A stretch of DNA of 64,000 nt from Trematomus loennbergii (lineage: Eukaryota; Chordata; Actinopteri; Perciformes; Nototheniidae). The DNA lies in NCBI GenBank assembly GCA_012861695.1, contig JAAOOA010000086.1:5167293-5231292 (forward strand), in the 5' to 3' direction. A model generated the notes under the pieces. That model worked only from the letters and a program-made list of their open reading frames with translations, made no database searches and had not been told where the DNA came from. Below, piece by piece: positions 22,901 through 36,272 of the stretch. The number at the start of each line of letters is the position of its first letter. Within the stretch, counting starts at the first letter, position 1. The position numbers and the translations under genes are program-made.

Positions 22901-25900
22901 GAAATAGTTCCAACATGAAACTAGTCACAAGAAGGTCAGTGGATTATCTTGAGTAAATGAGAGACATTGCTGTTGAGTTCAACAAATGTGCGCTTGGAGC
23001 ACCACAAGTCAGGTTCCATCTACTTTCATTATTATGGAAAGAAGGCAGACAACCTCTGCAGGCCGTGTCTCCAAACTTTGGCAACTCAAACTACACTTTG
23101 AGTATCAGAAAAAAAAAATGTTTTGGATTCTTTTGGATAACTATCCCATGAATTTCAACTCAAAATGTATCTTTACTCATAATCCATTCACTGGAATATT
23201 CACTATCAATTTCATAACACATCCACGAAGATTCAACTCGACATCTGTGTGTCTTTGCAGGAACACCAAAAAGGAGTCAGACCTGGCTGCAGCGCTGCTG
23301 AGGCTCAAAGACCTGGAGGCTATGATGAACTCGAAGGATGCGTCCCTGTCTACGGCTCTAGGGGAGAAGCGTAACCTGGAGGCTGAAAACAGGGACCTGA
23401 ATGCGCAGGTTGCCAAGGTAACTGACACCCCCGCTCAGTTTGTACCTCAGTGGAAACACATCTGGGGTCAATCTTTCTGCAGTAAGCCTACACGCTCATA
23501 AACCCTAATTTTGTCTCTCATACTTCTCTGCGTTTTTCACTTTAGTAAATGTCAGCTATCACAGCACAGCTAACCCATTCACCACTGGATAGGTTTTTCC
23601 AGTGTCTTTAGTGGAGTTTTGAAATATCCTCAAAAGCCCCAAATAAGTTCCTGAAGTTAAAAAAGTATAATATTCTGTATAGGTGAGTGCCTATTACATT
23701 ACATTGCATTTAGCTGACGCTTTTATCCAAAGCGACTTACAATAAGTGCATTCGACCAAGAAGATACAAACTTGAAGAAAACAGAATCATATAAGTACAT
23801 CAGGTTTCATAGAGCCAAAACATTTCATGTGCTACTCAACTGGCTTTAGATAAGCCAGTCCTTTATTAGTATATAAGTGCTTAGTAATTTTATTGCTCGA
23901 AGTGTAGTCCAAAGAGATGAGTTTTCAGTCTGCGCCGGAAGATGTGTAAGCTTTCTGCTGTCCTGATGTCAATGGGGAGCTCATTCCACCATTTTGGAGC
24001 CAGGATAGCAAACCCACGTGTTTTTGCTGATGGGAACTTGGGTCCCCCTCGCAGTGTGGGTGCAGCGAGCCGTTTGGCTGACGCAGAGCGAAGTGCACGT
24101 GCTGGGGTGTACAGTTTAACCATGTCCTGGATGTACAGTAGGAAGGGCCAGATCCATTCACAGCATGGTACGCAAGCACCAGTGTCTTGAAGTGGATTCT
24201 AGCAGTTACTGGAAGCCAGTGAAGGGAGCGGAGGAGCGGCGTGGTGTGGGAAAATGTTGGAAGGTTGAAGACCAGACGAGCCGCTGCATTCTGGATGAGC
24301 TGCAGAGGTCGGATGGCACATGCAGGTAGACCAGCCAGGAGGGAGTTGCAGTAGTCTAGGCGTGAGATGACGAGAGCCTGGGCCAGAAGTTGCGTCGCTT
24401 TCTGGGTCAGGAGGGGACGTATCCTCCTGATGTTGTAAAGAGTGTATCTGGGGTTGTGGCAGCGATGTTTGCAGTGAAGGACAGGTTGTTATCTAGGGTC
24501 ACACCCAGATTCCTTGCAGTCTGAGTCGGGGAAACAACAGAGGGGCCGATGTTGATTGTTAGGTCAAGAGTGGGACAATCTTTTCCAGGAAGGAAAAGCA
24601 GCTCAGTCTTGTCAAGGTTGAGCTTGAGGTGGTGAGCAGACATCCACTGAGAGATGTCAGCTAGACAAGCAGAGATGCCTATGTGAGCAAATTAAGTATT
24701 TTGCTGGTAAAGCTCAGAATTTTCCATGAACTCTTTTGCCCTTTCATTGTATTTAATGCATATTCCTGCATTCTGCTGCCTCTTTATGTGAATGTCTAAT
24801 ATTCAGTTCCTGTTTCTCAGCTGGACACCAGTTTGGCCGATGCCAAGAAGCAGCTGCAGGATGAGATGCTGAGGAGGGTGGACGGAGAGAACCGCATCCA
24901 GACCCTCAAAGAGGAGTTGGAGTTTTGCAGGAACCTCCACTCTGAGGTCAGACCCTGAGAAAAAAAGCACTTGTATTGAAGGAGTTATTTGAAAAATATA
25001 TGAAACCTTTTTCATATAATCTCATCAGCCACCACCTGAAAATTATTTTGTGTTTGTAATCGTCCAACAGGAGCTACGGGAGACAAAGCGGCGTCATGAG
25101 TCCCGCATGGTTGAGATGGACAATGGCCACGTGCAGGACTTTGAAAGCAAATTATCGGAGGCGCTGGCGGACATGCGTAGTCAGCATGAACTGCAGATAA
25201 AAATGTACAAGGAGGATGTCGAGAAGACCTACAATTCCAAGGTACACCATACATTTTTTGTTCTAGGTTATACAAAAAAAAGACACAATACAAAACACAA
25301 ACTGCACACAATAATTATCCAAAACATCATAAAACAGGAATGCATTGAACTCATTCGGGCTGGTACTACTGAAGCAAAATGAGTTTCAGACTGCAGTTTT
25401 TTTTTAATGTTAGATTTAAATCATTTCCTCCCTTGTTGTTTCTCTGCCAGCTGGAGAACGCTCGTCAGACTGCAGACAGGAGCGGCCACCTGGTTGGAGC
25501 CGCACACGAGGAGCTGCAGCAGACACGCATCCGCCTGGAGTCCATGTCCTCTCAGATCAGCCAGCTGCAGAAACAGGTACAGTGAGGAGCAGCTGAGGGC
25601 ATAATACATTGCATCAATATGAAATCAACAACTGAACTCTGCAATTCTCAAAACAATTAGAGTTAATACTGTATTACACGTAAATGATTCTTATTAATGC
25701 ACTACTGTGGTTATTGTATTAAATAAAATATAATATGCATACACTTTTTTAAAATTATTTAAAAATTATATTTCTTCTTATTTTATTTTACCCTTTTTTA
25801 AATGTACAGTATATTTGTATTTTATATTATTTAATTTAGCTTAATTACAAGTTCTGATTCTGCTTCTGAGCATGCCTTGTTTAAAAGAAAGCAGGCATCA

Positions 25901-28900
25901 TGTCATGTTTTTCCTCGTTGGTATGTTAGGCCAAATATAACAAAAAATATATTCAACTGAAACTCATATTTAAAAATGTTTTACTTTATATTTGCTGATT
26001 TAAAAAGTTTAGTTGGGCTGTTTTTTGCACAAATTGCAATGTTACATTTTAATCTGATTTTTCTTGCTTTTACAAAAAATGTCTGAATACCAAAAAACTC
26101 CTTTCACCATCTTTTGCTTTGCTTGACAAATCTGAAGCTTTGAAGCTGTGTTTTTTTGGTATTTTTTGTCTTATTTAATCTAACAACGTTGTCACCCTCT
26201 CTCTGATCCAGCTGGCGGCCCGCGATGCCAAGATAAGGGACCTGGAGGACGCCATGTCTCGGGAGCGGGACACCACCCGCCGCCTGCTGGGGGAGAAGGA
26301 GAGAGAAATGGCGGAGATGAGGCAGAAAATGCAGCAGCAGCTGGACGAATACCAGGAGCTGCTGGACGTCAAGCTGGCTCTGGATATGGAGATCTGTGCC
26401 TACAGGAAGCTGCTGGAGGGAGAGGAGCAGAGGTAAACAGTCACAAAAAAGAGTCTTGCGGTAATTCAACAGTGATTTCCTTTGAGCTACAGAGTTGCCA
26501 TTCATAACCAGAGGATGAAGTAGTATCCAGATTTTTAAATTCAATAAAAGTAGTAATACGACATTGCAGAGACACTTTTGTGCAAGTAAAAATCCTGGAA
26601 ACCAAATCGTACTTAGGTAAAAGTACAAAGGTATTAGCATCAAAATATACCTTAAATACAAAGGTAAACTTAATGTGCATAATGGCCTATTTCCGAAGAA
26701 TGTAAAATATATAATTGGATCATAAATAACAATGCATTAACATTAAAGATTAAAAAATAAAAAATTTTAAATCTATCACAATGACAGAACATTTTCCTAC
26801 CCATGAAAGACTTACATAAAATGACATTAAAACACAAATATTCAATAGAAAAATAAGAACAGGGTTTATATCATATCATACTTCGACTTATGCGATGTAG
26901 TGAAATGCATAAATTATCATAATATGAAAATACTTACCTAAAGCACAAGCATCCAAAATGATACTTAGTACTTGAGCAAATGTCCTTCCTACCTCTTCCT
27001 CTGTCACTAACACTTGTTTGTCCCTGCAGGCTGCGTCTCTCCCCCAGTCCCCCTCCCACCAAGATGGCAGGAAGTCGTTCCTCTGCGTCCGGAGTTCTGT
27101 CTCGCTCAGCTCACTACAGCACTAACAGCACTCCTGCCAAGAGGCGCCGCCCCAACGACACGGACAGCGAGGCCTCCAGCATGGGAGGAGGATCTGTGGC
27201 TCGCACCCGCATCACCCAGCAGGCCTCAGCCAGCGGGCGCGTCACCGTGGACGAGGTGGACCTGGACGGGAAGTATGTCAGGCTCAGCAACAAGAGCGAT
27301 GAGGTGAGGGGTGAATACATGTTTGGGTGATTACATATTATGAATTCAACTTACTTCGGGGATTTGAAGCTTTAAAAAACAACTGCTGACCTTTTTAATC
27401 CAACCATCAGGACCAGAATTTGGGAAACTGGCAGCTGAAGCGACAGGTGGGATCTGGTGTTCCAATCATCTTCAAGTTCCCGGTGAAATTCACCTTAAAG
27501 GCTGGGCAGAGGGTCACGGTAAGAAATACCTTCACTCAGAAGAATCACAAATCAGTATAGCGATAAACAGAGTAACAGATTACTCACCTTTGTTAACCTT
27601 AACTCCCGGTGACAGATCTGGGCCTCTGGTGCTGGGGTTCCCCACAATCCTACCTCTGACCTGGTGTGGAAGACTCAGGCCTCCTGGGCACCGGAGACCA
27701 CTTCCAGACCACCCTGATAAGCGCCAATGGAGAGGTATTCTGAATTTACCGGTCAAATGGTTCTTTATCTAAGCCTATAGTACTGTGATGACATTAGGTT
27801 TAATATGGCCTCAGCCCAGGCTTGTGTCAAATGATATGCACAGAGCTTTTAGTGTCAGAAATGTGCAAAAATAAAAACGTAAATACTTTTTCCTTCAGGA
27901 AATGGCAATGAGGAAGGTCACCCGCACACAGCTTGAAGAAGAAGATGATGACATGGTAAGATAAATTGAATTTGAACACAGAAATCTGCAGGATAAATCT
28001 GAGTGCTCAGGGTGGTACAATAGATTGTGTTGTCCCTTTAAGTTAACCTAATATTGATATTGGAAATCAGCCATGTCCATGGGCGTAATGCAGAAACACA
28101 CAATCTGTAAACCTGTATTTGCAATATATTTGTTCTATTGTTGCTATACAAAGGGTCTGAAAGTGTGGAACAACCACTACATTTTGTCATCATTATAAAA
28201 AAAGTGGTTAGAACAGACTTCATTCATTTATGGATTATTATCTATATTTTCTTTAGAAGACCAACAGTCCAAAATGCACATTTTCTGTTTTCTTTTATAT
28301 AATTCTAAGAAAGTCAGAAAAATATTTATAAGTCAATCCAGGAAATATTTTAAACATTACTCAAATTATTAATCAAATATCAAAACAGTTTATGATTATG
28401 ATCTCTTTTGAATTTATTGTACGAGGTTTATAGTTTTGTCATCCTGCATCTAAAGATATCCATGTGGTCCTTTCAAAATAAAACACTCTATTTCAAATAT
28501 TTTGGCCAAGCTATCACCAAATTACAAAAAATAAAACCAACGCAGAGTGTTTACTTATGAATTGCTGTGATACTAACAATAACTGTGTGTTGCCTCAGCA
28601 GGTGGCTCACAGCACCTGCGGAGACAGTGAGTATAACCTGCGCAGCCGCACGGTGGTCTGCGGCTCCTGTGGACTTCCTTCAGACAAATCCAGCCACTGC
28701 TCCGTGACCTCCCCCTCCAGATCCTTCCGCAGCGGAGGGATCTCCGAGGGTCTACTGCCGCAGTCCTACGTGTTCAGCACCAGCAGTCCTCGCAAGGTGA
28801 GCAATGAGTTCATCACAAAGGAAGACAAAACATCAGCTCCACTAGGATGCTGAAACACCAGTGTTCTTCTGATTTTAGAGATCAGTGCTTTTTATTTATT

Positions 28901-28980
28901 TTTATTTTTGTGTTTGATGTTAACTTTGTCATCTTTCCTCGTAGACTGGATCCAGAATGGAGAACTGTCCAATCATGTGA
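19915..28980 (+). CDS. lmna: Prelamin A (A-type nuclear lamin)
   Basis: A-type lamin builds the filamentous nuclear lamina. Twelve coding exons: 19915-20251, 23261-23417, 24821-24946, 25071-25241, 25451-25576, 26212-26432, 27030-27303, 27411-27518, 27616-27734, 27899-27955, 28602-28796 and 28945-28980. The head has TPLSP before the coil. The rod ends in [28 protein letters not shown] basic nuclear signal (AKRRRP) and the lamin Ig-fold ([18 protein letters not shown]) follow. The tail ends in the CaaX box CPIM, supporting LMNA over B-type lamins. Several exon lengths (157, 126, 171, 126, 221, 108) match mammalian LMNA as I recall it. One base is missing in exon 1 (about 19965-19968) and one in exon 9 (G run 27686-27688). 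Adding them gives 1929 nt, 642 aa. Exon 11 could start at 28599 with one extra Gln. Confidence 0.95.
22355..22840. mobile_element. MITE with CAGTGGTGTAAAGTAACT-type ends, lmna intron 1
   Basis: The left end is CAGAGGTGGATCAAATACT. The right end, reverse complemented, is CAGTGGTGTAAAGTAACTAA, so the termini are imperfectly inverted. The body is rich in AAGTA and GTACTT motifs. Related sequence recurs near 26580-26985. Confidence 0.6.
23695..24680 (-). mobile_element. 5'-truncated LINE with reverse-transcriptase C-terminal region
   Basis: Minus-strand frames spell the C-terminal part of a non-LTR retrotransposon polyprotein: [21 protein letters not shown], then after frame breaks [37 protein letters not shown]-like and [10 protein letters not shown]. 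These blocks are typical of fish L2/CR1-type LINEs. The minus-strand 3' end near 23700 carries the common tail with ATCCAAAGCGACTTACAA. The element lies in lmna intron 2, antisense to the gene, and is inactive as it stands. Confidence 0.75.
26580..26985. repeat. Degraded copy related to the 22355-22840 MITE
   Basis: The segment shares AAAAGTACAAAGGTATTAGCA and the TTAGTACTTGAGCAAATGT right end with the intron 1 element. It lies in lmna intron 6 and ends about 45 bases before exon 7. Confidence 0.5.
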
Positions 28981-29499
28981 GCCCCATGGACACTCGCTGG
29001 AACACTTCAACTCTTTTAGTTTTCAGTTATTAGTGCTTTATAGTTACCAGTTTTAGTTATTAAGGTTAGTTAATGTATAACAGAATAATCATTTCAAAAT
29101 AAGGCATGCAAAAAAACTTGATACTGCTTTTTTATAATGTACATAGGCGTGCTTATGATTTCTTTCTGGAATTTAAATGGCGATTTAGCAGTCACTTTGT
29201 TTGCTTTGCTGTCATTAATGGTTGGAAATATATACCAGCCTTTCACATAGCAACACAACATGAATCAGCTACTTGAACAACTTACTGTCAAACAACTGTT
29301 TGTACTAAAAGCCTTGTTTACTTCAAAAAGAGTTGTTGCTGGACGATAAATCATGCTTTTTTGCGCTGCTTATATAACCGTTTCATCAGATTTTCATTTT
29401 CGTACCGACGTGAACTTACTGATGCGGCAGGGTTGCAGTAAAGGTTGACCCCAACCTTTCTACTGATCTGAGGAATATTGTGTATTTTCTTCTTATATC

Positions 29500-29505
29500 A
29501 ATAAA
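29500..29505 (+). terminator. lmna polyadenylation signal AATAAA
   Basis: AATAAA about 520 bases past the lmna stop is the first canonical signal downstream on the plus strand, so it probably ends the 3' UTR. Confidence 0.5.
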
Positions 29506-30170
29506 CATCTTTTCAGAATTCTGCCATATTTGTCTTGTTCAACAATAATGATAGGATAGCAGTCTAGGTACTTGCAAATAGCAAAATAAAAAGAAGTGGG
29601 TTTTGTTGTTCATTTGAAACATAGACACAGAACACGTTTTACTTTATGAACACAATACATCAACTACATTTTTTGCAATATTACTGCGATGACCTATTCT
29701 TTTGTTATTAACTGTGGTGTAATAAACCACTTTTAAATCAACAATGTACTACCAATTCAAGGTATTTCAGTGCATCATATACTGTTACTCTAAAATGCCT
29801 CTTAAATATAAATTCAACAATAATGACAATCGCATAATATAATATATAATAATATGCCAATTTTAGATCCAAATTATTACTATTATTGGCAAATGCATAA
29901 CAGTTACACAGGTACATATTTTTAGTAAAGAACATTCTTGATTAATTATGTATGAAAAAAAAAAACACAATTAAAAAAGAGAACATAAGATAAGGTAATG
30001 CAGAAGTTAAGATAGAGGTCAAAAACACATTAGTAGAATTCAATATTACCACCACTGTCCATTTTTTTAATTAAATATTTTATAAAATATACTCTCCCTT
30101 CCCGTACAGCACTTTGTCACTGTGAACTTTTATTTGAAATCAGCATTTTTTAAACCCGGAAGTGGCTGAC
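29506..30170. other. Intergenic region between lmna and naxe
   Basis: AT-rich sequence with no recognised gene or element. Confidence 0.5.
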
Positions 30171-30230
30171 ACAGTTTGGCTGCAGGTGTTGCACGGCTCT
30201 CCTACACTTTATCCGTTTGTTAATTATCCG
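30170..30230 (+). other. naxe: Possible naxe 5' untranslated exon
   Basis: A relatively GC-rich stretch ends at a strong donor (TATCC then GTAAGT). A matching acceptor (CTGTTGCAG) at about 32093-32101 precedes the naxe start codon. This pairing is an inference. Confidence 0.35.
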
Positions 30231-32092
30231 TAAGTCGTGTCGCTGCATTGTTCATGAGGGAAATGTGCATGTGAAGTTGTTTTAAAGGAAGACTTGCTTG
30301 CATTTGTGAGTGTCATTCAATTTGTCTCGAAGTCAGTATACTCAAGCTAAAGCTAAAGTTCAGCTAACAACTTGCAACAACTTCACACCCTGAAGACTGA
30401 ATTCAAAGTATAACTTGACCTTATGTGGTTTAAGTATTTCGTTTATGAACTGTCACTAAAACAAACATGTGTAATTAACATACTTGACTCGTTCTGTCTC
30501 CACCAAAGGGCTAACTTATATGCTAGTTGCTTACTGCTAAAGTCACCTAGTAAAGCTGATACAGGTGGGGCCGTGTGCAACAGCCAAAATAAAGTTGATC
30601 AAATGAAGTAACATCAGCATGGCTTGCATTGCATTTTAAACATATTATTTACGTAATTGTATATATTTTTTAGAATGCAGATTTTACTTACATTTTTTAT
30701 TTGAAAATATTAAAAGTAGACGGCAGATAAATTACTTTTAGTTGATTGAAAAAATATCGATAAGTGGTCTTGTAAAAGTACCAACATAATAATAATAATA
30801 ATAATAATAATAATTGCTGCTCAGCTTCTAAAATATGACAAATTCTGCTCTATTCTGTTGAATGTAATTTGAAAGGTAATTAGATTGAATTGTCAACTAG
30901 CTATTATTTTTACAACAGCTATTACATTATAGGGTTATTGATTTAAACTGTAAAATGTCCCAAACAAATATTTCTTAAATATATCGTAAGGCTGAACCCA
31001 TCTTTTTGGAAATTTGCTCATTGGATACATTTATTTTCCCTTATTTCGGATTTGGATATTTCATCTCACCATCTCACCAGAGTCATGCCAAAGCTCCAGA
31101 GCCCAACATAGATTATATTCAGACAGACTTAAAAAACACTGATCTTTTCAGCATTAATTCAGATAAAACAATTTGACCTATGGGAATGTATCATTTTCAC
31201 TTCTTTTTTTTTTTACAGCCATTTATGAAAATATGCTAAAGCTACCTGGAGCCCTACTTAATAATCATTTCAGTTCAGGATGATTTGGTTTAATGTTCAC
31301 TCTGCCCTAAGTACAAGTTCAGCCTTGTGATTTAAAATGCAAATGACTTTGGCTCGGACACACTTTGTCTCCTCTCTTCCTGTAAACCATATCAAGCATT
31401 TGCTGAGAGCCCAGGGATGATCGATGCTCTTCGCTGCAGGGACAGTGAGTGCACAGCCTGCAGGGACAGTGAGTGCACAGCCAGAGTGCATGTAGGGAAA
31501 ATAAAATGCAAGCAAGCACTGAAAGCAGCAAAGGGCACCTAGCCACTTAACAATAACTAAACTGTAAGACGGTATCTAGTATATTATCAGTATCACAATA
31601 TACAATTAATATATTACGAAGCCCTAATATACACACTATTTCTTTAAATTATTTAATTTACCATGCATAAAAATACATTTATATAAAAAAGGAATGCAGA
31701 TTACTTATGCCATATGAGGCTATTAGCTCATATCCATCTGCACTCCCTGGGCAGGTACACGCATAACAATCACATAATAACATCACAAAGTCTTGATCAC
31801 ACTAACAGAAAACAGATTGTAGCACGGATCCACGTATATTTACCAGCACATTTAGTATAATGATCATTTTATAATAATGAATCTTAACTAAAAACATACA
31901 ATGTTTACAAGACTGGTTGCTCAATATACATTTTTCGGATCATGGGAAAAATGCCTGCCTGAGCCGTAGCCTGCAGGCTTTGCTTCATGTGAAACTGTCT
32001 TGTTTGGGCTCCACAGTTCCACTTTAATCAGCGCAATAGCTCATGAGACCCATGTGGGGTGTTCTTCCTTTAGTTCAGGGCTGTTCTCTCTT
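30231..32092. other. naxe 5' intron or intergenic sequence
   Basis: AT-rich sequence with an (ATA)n run near 30787-30813 and the short tandem repeat at 31434. No coding segment was recognised. Confidence 0.4.
31434..31481. repeat. Two tandem copies of a 24-bp unit
   Basis: The unit CTGCAGGGACAGTGAGTGCA plus four bases occurs twice without mismatch, upstream of naxe. Confidence 0.85.
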
Positions 32093-32115
32093 CTGTTGCA
32101 GCAGTGTGTATCTGG

Positions 32116-35100
32116 ATGTTGAGTGTGCGGGCTCTGGTTGGGATCGGCTTCCTGGTGACCTCACGGGCTCCGGCAGTCCTCTGTCAGACATGCCCGCTTC
32201 CCGCTGCAGCTAACAACCACAAGAAGGGCTGTTTCAGCCGCAGAGAGACCTCCACCATGGCCCAGACCCTCAAATACCTTGGGTACAGTTGTATATGTTG
32301 TACACAGAGCAGTACATCCATCAACAGTGTGTGTGTGTGTGTGTGTGAGAGCTAACTGAGCGGTGTCTGGTCCGCAGGCAGGAGGAGGCGCAGCACATCG
32401 ATGAGGAGCTCTTCAGTGAGTACGGCTTCAGCGTGGATCAGCTGATGGAGCTGGCTGGACTCAGCTGTGCCACAGCCGTCGCCAGGGTGAGATATCAGGG
32501 CTCTTATTGTGACATAGAAACAACAGTGTTACATTGAAAGCTGTGGATGAGTTCATTTGTTCATAGACAAAAGATAATCGGCAAATATTTCCAAAACCAA
32601 CACTTTTAAAGCAGGATGCCAAGCATTTGTCACATGGAAAGACTTGATGTCTTTTTTTGTTATATGTGACTGTACACTCAATACATTGTTTTAAATCCAC
32701 ATTTTCTCTTTAAACATTTTATGAGCAAGCGATTCGTTCATTAGCATTGGAAGTAATCATTGCAGCCTACACGATGTAGTGGACATTAATAGATAAGGTT
32801 TTTATTATTTATTGTGTTTTTCTGATTTGACTAAGTTTTCTTGTGATTTGTTCTGTTATCTTTTTCCCTTTTGTCACAACCAATGAAGTAAACCTCAGCT
32901 TTTTGCTCGCCATTGTCTCCAAAAATGAACAGTTTTCGACATATAATAAAGTCTTTGTCTTCCTTATTATTGAGTATTTGTTCTTCTCTTGTTTCACTAT
33001 ACACTAATGTTAATTGTACAACACCAAATCAGAGGATTCAAAGGAAAGAAATGGTGCATACAAGTTCAAAGTCTTTGCAGGCAATTAGACAAAAGACTTT
33101 GGGAGACAACCACTTAGGCATTATAATTGGTTATTGTCCCGATGGTAAAGCATTCCTTCAAAAACACTCGTGCATGATCCTTTTCTATACCTATGTACTG
33201 TTTCAATGCAAGTACACACACCTTAAAGACCTTTTCAGCTACACTTCATATAACCATGAAAAGGCTCACTGTGTGACCATGAAACCAGGTCAAAGTACAT
33301 CATGTGTTTAAATCGTATTACTGCCGAACATGAGGAGTACTCTGATTACTTCTGATGTTTCATTTATCTTCAGTAGCAGCTGTGTAGTAAATCCTCGTTT
33401 CCTGGTCATACCTCAGGTTTGGAGCATTGATTTGACACTGTTTTTTTTCTTGCAGGCGTATCCAATCAGCTCCCTGGTGAAGGCCAGACCGTCCCTGCTG
33501 GTGATTTGTGGACCTGGGAACAACGGAGGCGACGGCCTGGTCTGCGCCCGACACCTTAAACTCTTTGTGAGGGTCTTTAACATGTGTAAAGTAAAGCACG
33601 TTATAGAAAGAAATCCTACAACAAGATGATTTGTGCTGAAAACAGGTTGAAATGTTACCGGTTGATTGAAGCGTTACAGCAGTGATTGATTATTAGTATT
33701 TTTTATTATTAGTAGTTGTTATTGCTGGGATAACCTTGTGGCCGTCAATCTTCAGACTGTCACTATTTTCCACAATGTGTGCGTGTGTGTGTCCCTGCAG
33801 GGTTACGAGCCCACCATCCTGTACCCGAAGAGGCCAAACAAGCCTCTGTTTCAGGGTCTTACCACGCAGTGCCAGAAGATGGAGATCCCCTTCCTGACGG
33901 AGATGCCAGAGGTCTGGTTATTATCAATAATGCAGCATCCACAGTGGTGAAGTAATGTGATCTGTTTGTGAGTGGGCTCTTTATCTCAAACTGTGCAGTT
34001 ACTGTATTACACACGATTAGATCTCTTACATTTCACTGCAGTCCAGAGCAGATGAAGGCGTAATGATCCAAATAGGGGCAATTAGGGTTAGAGTTTTTAT
34101 TGCAACAGACAACACAATAAATAATTTTCAAGTAATGATGCCGAGTTATGTGTTCAGATCTGCACCATATAACGACATGTTTCTACTCTGTGATGTGTAA
34201 AATGTTGATGTTTGTTGGTCTTTAATAAAACATTAATTTCTAAATAAAACATTCATTTCAGGCTAAATTGATTGACGAGGCTTACAACCTGGTGATAGAC
34301 GCCATCTTCGGCTTCAGCTTTAAGGGGGCTGTTCGAGAGCCTTTTGGTTCCATCCTGGACGTGCTGAAGAAGACCACCTCCCCCATCGCCAGCATCGACA
34401 TCCCCTCAGGTCAGTCCTCTCTCTCTCTCTCAACACTTTCAAGGACAGGGACATGGATTTCCACTAAAGAAAAATGCAATTCCTACCATGCTGCTGAATT
34501 GAAATGGTCTGAAATGTGCAAGCTACCATGCTACACAATGCTCTGTTGTTCCACCAGTTTGCTGGCTAGAGTACACGTTTATTTAACTAATGGAGCTGAG
34601 CACTATTTCCAGTCTGTCCAGTGAACCTTGGTTGTTTTGGGGAATATTAAGTCCAGCTTCATGATGATTGGTTAGCTTAGAAAAAGAAGTTTCAGTGTTT
34701 CCCCTAGCTTTACTGCTTTGGGGGGGGGTGCTGCCAGGGCGGGATGAGGGCAGTCCGATGATGGGGTATATTCATCTCCGTTTATCCACATAGGGTGCAA
34801 TTTTAGTTGGTACAGTGGATCTCCGCAGGCAACAGGTGTAGACAGAAAATCTGAGTATCCAGGTTTGTTTGACTTTTTTACACTTTGTTGTTCTCCTCCT
34901 TTCCTCCGCTCTTGTCTCTGACTGTGAGTGTGTGCATTCGTGTGTGTGTGTGGGAGCGGAGCCCCGCCCTTCAGAAACAGAGCGGAGACAGAATGTGAAT
35001 GGACACTGAAACATGCACATCAATTGGATAAATAACATAAGCTTTTAGTTTATTTAATAAAAGAGCACATGTTCAATGTGAAAGGTGACCATAGATAGAT

Positions 35101-36183
35101 TACTTCAGTTGCGATTTATATACATAAAAAAAAACACCTTGAATTTCAGGGGGGGGCGCGGGGTTCCGTTGGGGTGGCGCAGCGCCCCCCCAAGACAATG
35201 GTAGGGGAAACACTGAGTTTATTCTGAGGCCTTGAACTAGTCCCTGTTCAGTTGAAGGGCTGCAACAAACTATTTCTCCAATGGATTATTCTGCTGATTC
35301 TTTTCTCTGGTAATAATGAATGGTTTTGTCTGTTAAATGTCAGAACATAGTGAACATTTTCTCCATTTATCAACGTCCAGATGATGTCTTCTAATATCAG
35401 ATGTCAGTCCAAAAACCCGAAAATATGAATTTTCTATTATCTATAAAATAGAAATGCAGGAAATCTCTATATTTGAGGGATTAACATTTAATCCAACTAT
35501 AATAACGATGAATCGATTATCCATATTAGTTAGCATTTTTCTGTTTAAGTATGATGTCCGATTCATTGTTTCAGCTCTCATTTTGATACAAATAGACAGT
35601 TTACAGTACATTTGATTTGAATTGGGAAATAAATAAGCCTAGGGAACTATAGATTTATTTACAATGTATCCGTTTTTTGGTGAGTAGAATCATTCAATAA
35701 GTGTTCTTAGCAGGGATGGAGCGGGTTGATATTTTGATATGGTAGCTTCCATTCATTTGTGTGTCAGCAATGTAGACTATCTTGAAAATCAATCATTTAA
35801 TTTGCATGAAATCGACTTTTGGTGCTCCCAGAAGGCAGATGATATCAATATGGGTGACCCTTTGACTTCGATTGTAGTGCTACCATGAGACAGAAATATC
35901 TTGAACATCAATGAACTGATTGTCACAAATTGTACTGCATATTCAAGTGGAAGCTTGAACTTATGACCTCTTGTTTTCCACAGGCTGGGATGTGGAGCAG
36001 GGCAGTGCAGACGGACTGCAGCCCGACATGCTCATCTCCCTCACTGCTCCCAAGAAGTCTGCCTCCATGTTCAGGGGACGGTACCACTTCCTGGGGGGCC
36101 GCTTTGTGCCCCCCGGCATAGAGAGGAAGTACCAGCTCAACCTGCCCCCATACCCCGACCAGGACTGTGTGCTGCAGCTGTAG
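32116..36183 (+). CDS. naxe: NAD(P)H-hydrate epimerase (AIBP)
   Basis: NAXE interconverts the R and S forms of hydrated NAD(P)H so the partner dehydratase can restore NAD(P)H. It is mitochondrial and also secreted as the apoA-I binding protein. Six coding exons: 32116-32282, 32378-32486, 33456-33566, 33801-33911, 34262-34409 and 35984-36183. They sum to 846 nt (281 aa; human 288). The N-terminus is a basic, hydrophobic presequence ([17 protein letters not shown]). The YjeF_N domain shows [12 protein letters not shown], the nucleotide-binding [49 protein letters not shown] and SLTAPKKSA. An internal Met before AQTLKYLG matches the start of the mature form. All junctions fit GT-AG and the frame is intact. 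It lies just downstream of lmna, as in mammals. Confidence 0.95.
34693..35215. mobile_element. MITE with CAGTGTTTCCCCTA ends (hAT-like), naxe intron 5
   Basis: The left end is CAGTGTTTCCCCTAGC, and the right end is its inverse with one base changed (TAGGGGAAACACTG). AGTTT flanks both ends, but a full 8-bp duplication is not evident. G-rich and C-rich blocks sit just inside the two ends. The element lies within the intron between exons 5 and 6. Confidence 0.65.
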
Positions 36184-36266
36184 CAGATGTACTCAAGGTT
36201 TGATGAGAGGAAGGGTATTTGTATTTAAAGAAATAGTTAGAAAATAATTCCTTCTATATGTAAAAA

Positions 36267-36272
36267 AATAAA
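36267..36272 (+). terminator. naxe polyadenylation signal AATAAA
   Basis: AATAAA 84 bases after the naxe stop is well placed to end the transcript. Confidence 0.6.

Noticed and set aside
31434..31481. CRISPR-like repeat
   Set aside because: Two adjacent copies without spacers in a vertebrate intergenic region; a simple tandem duplication.
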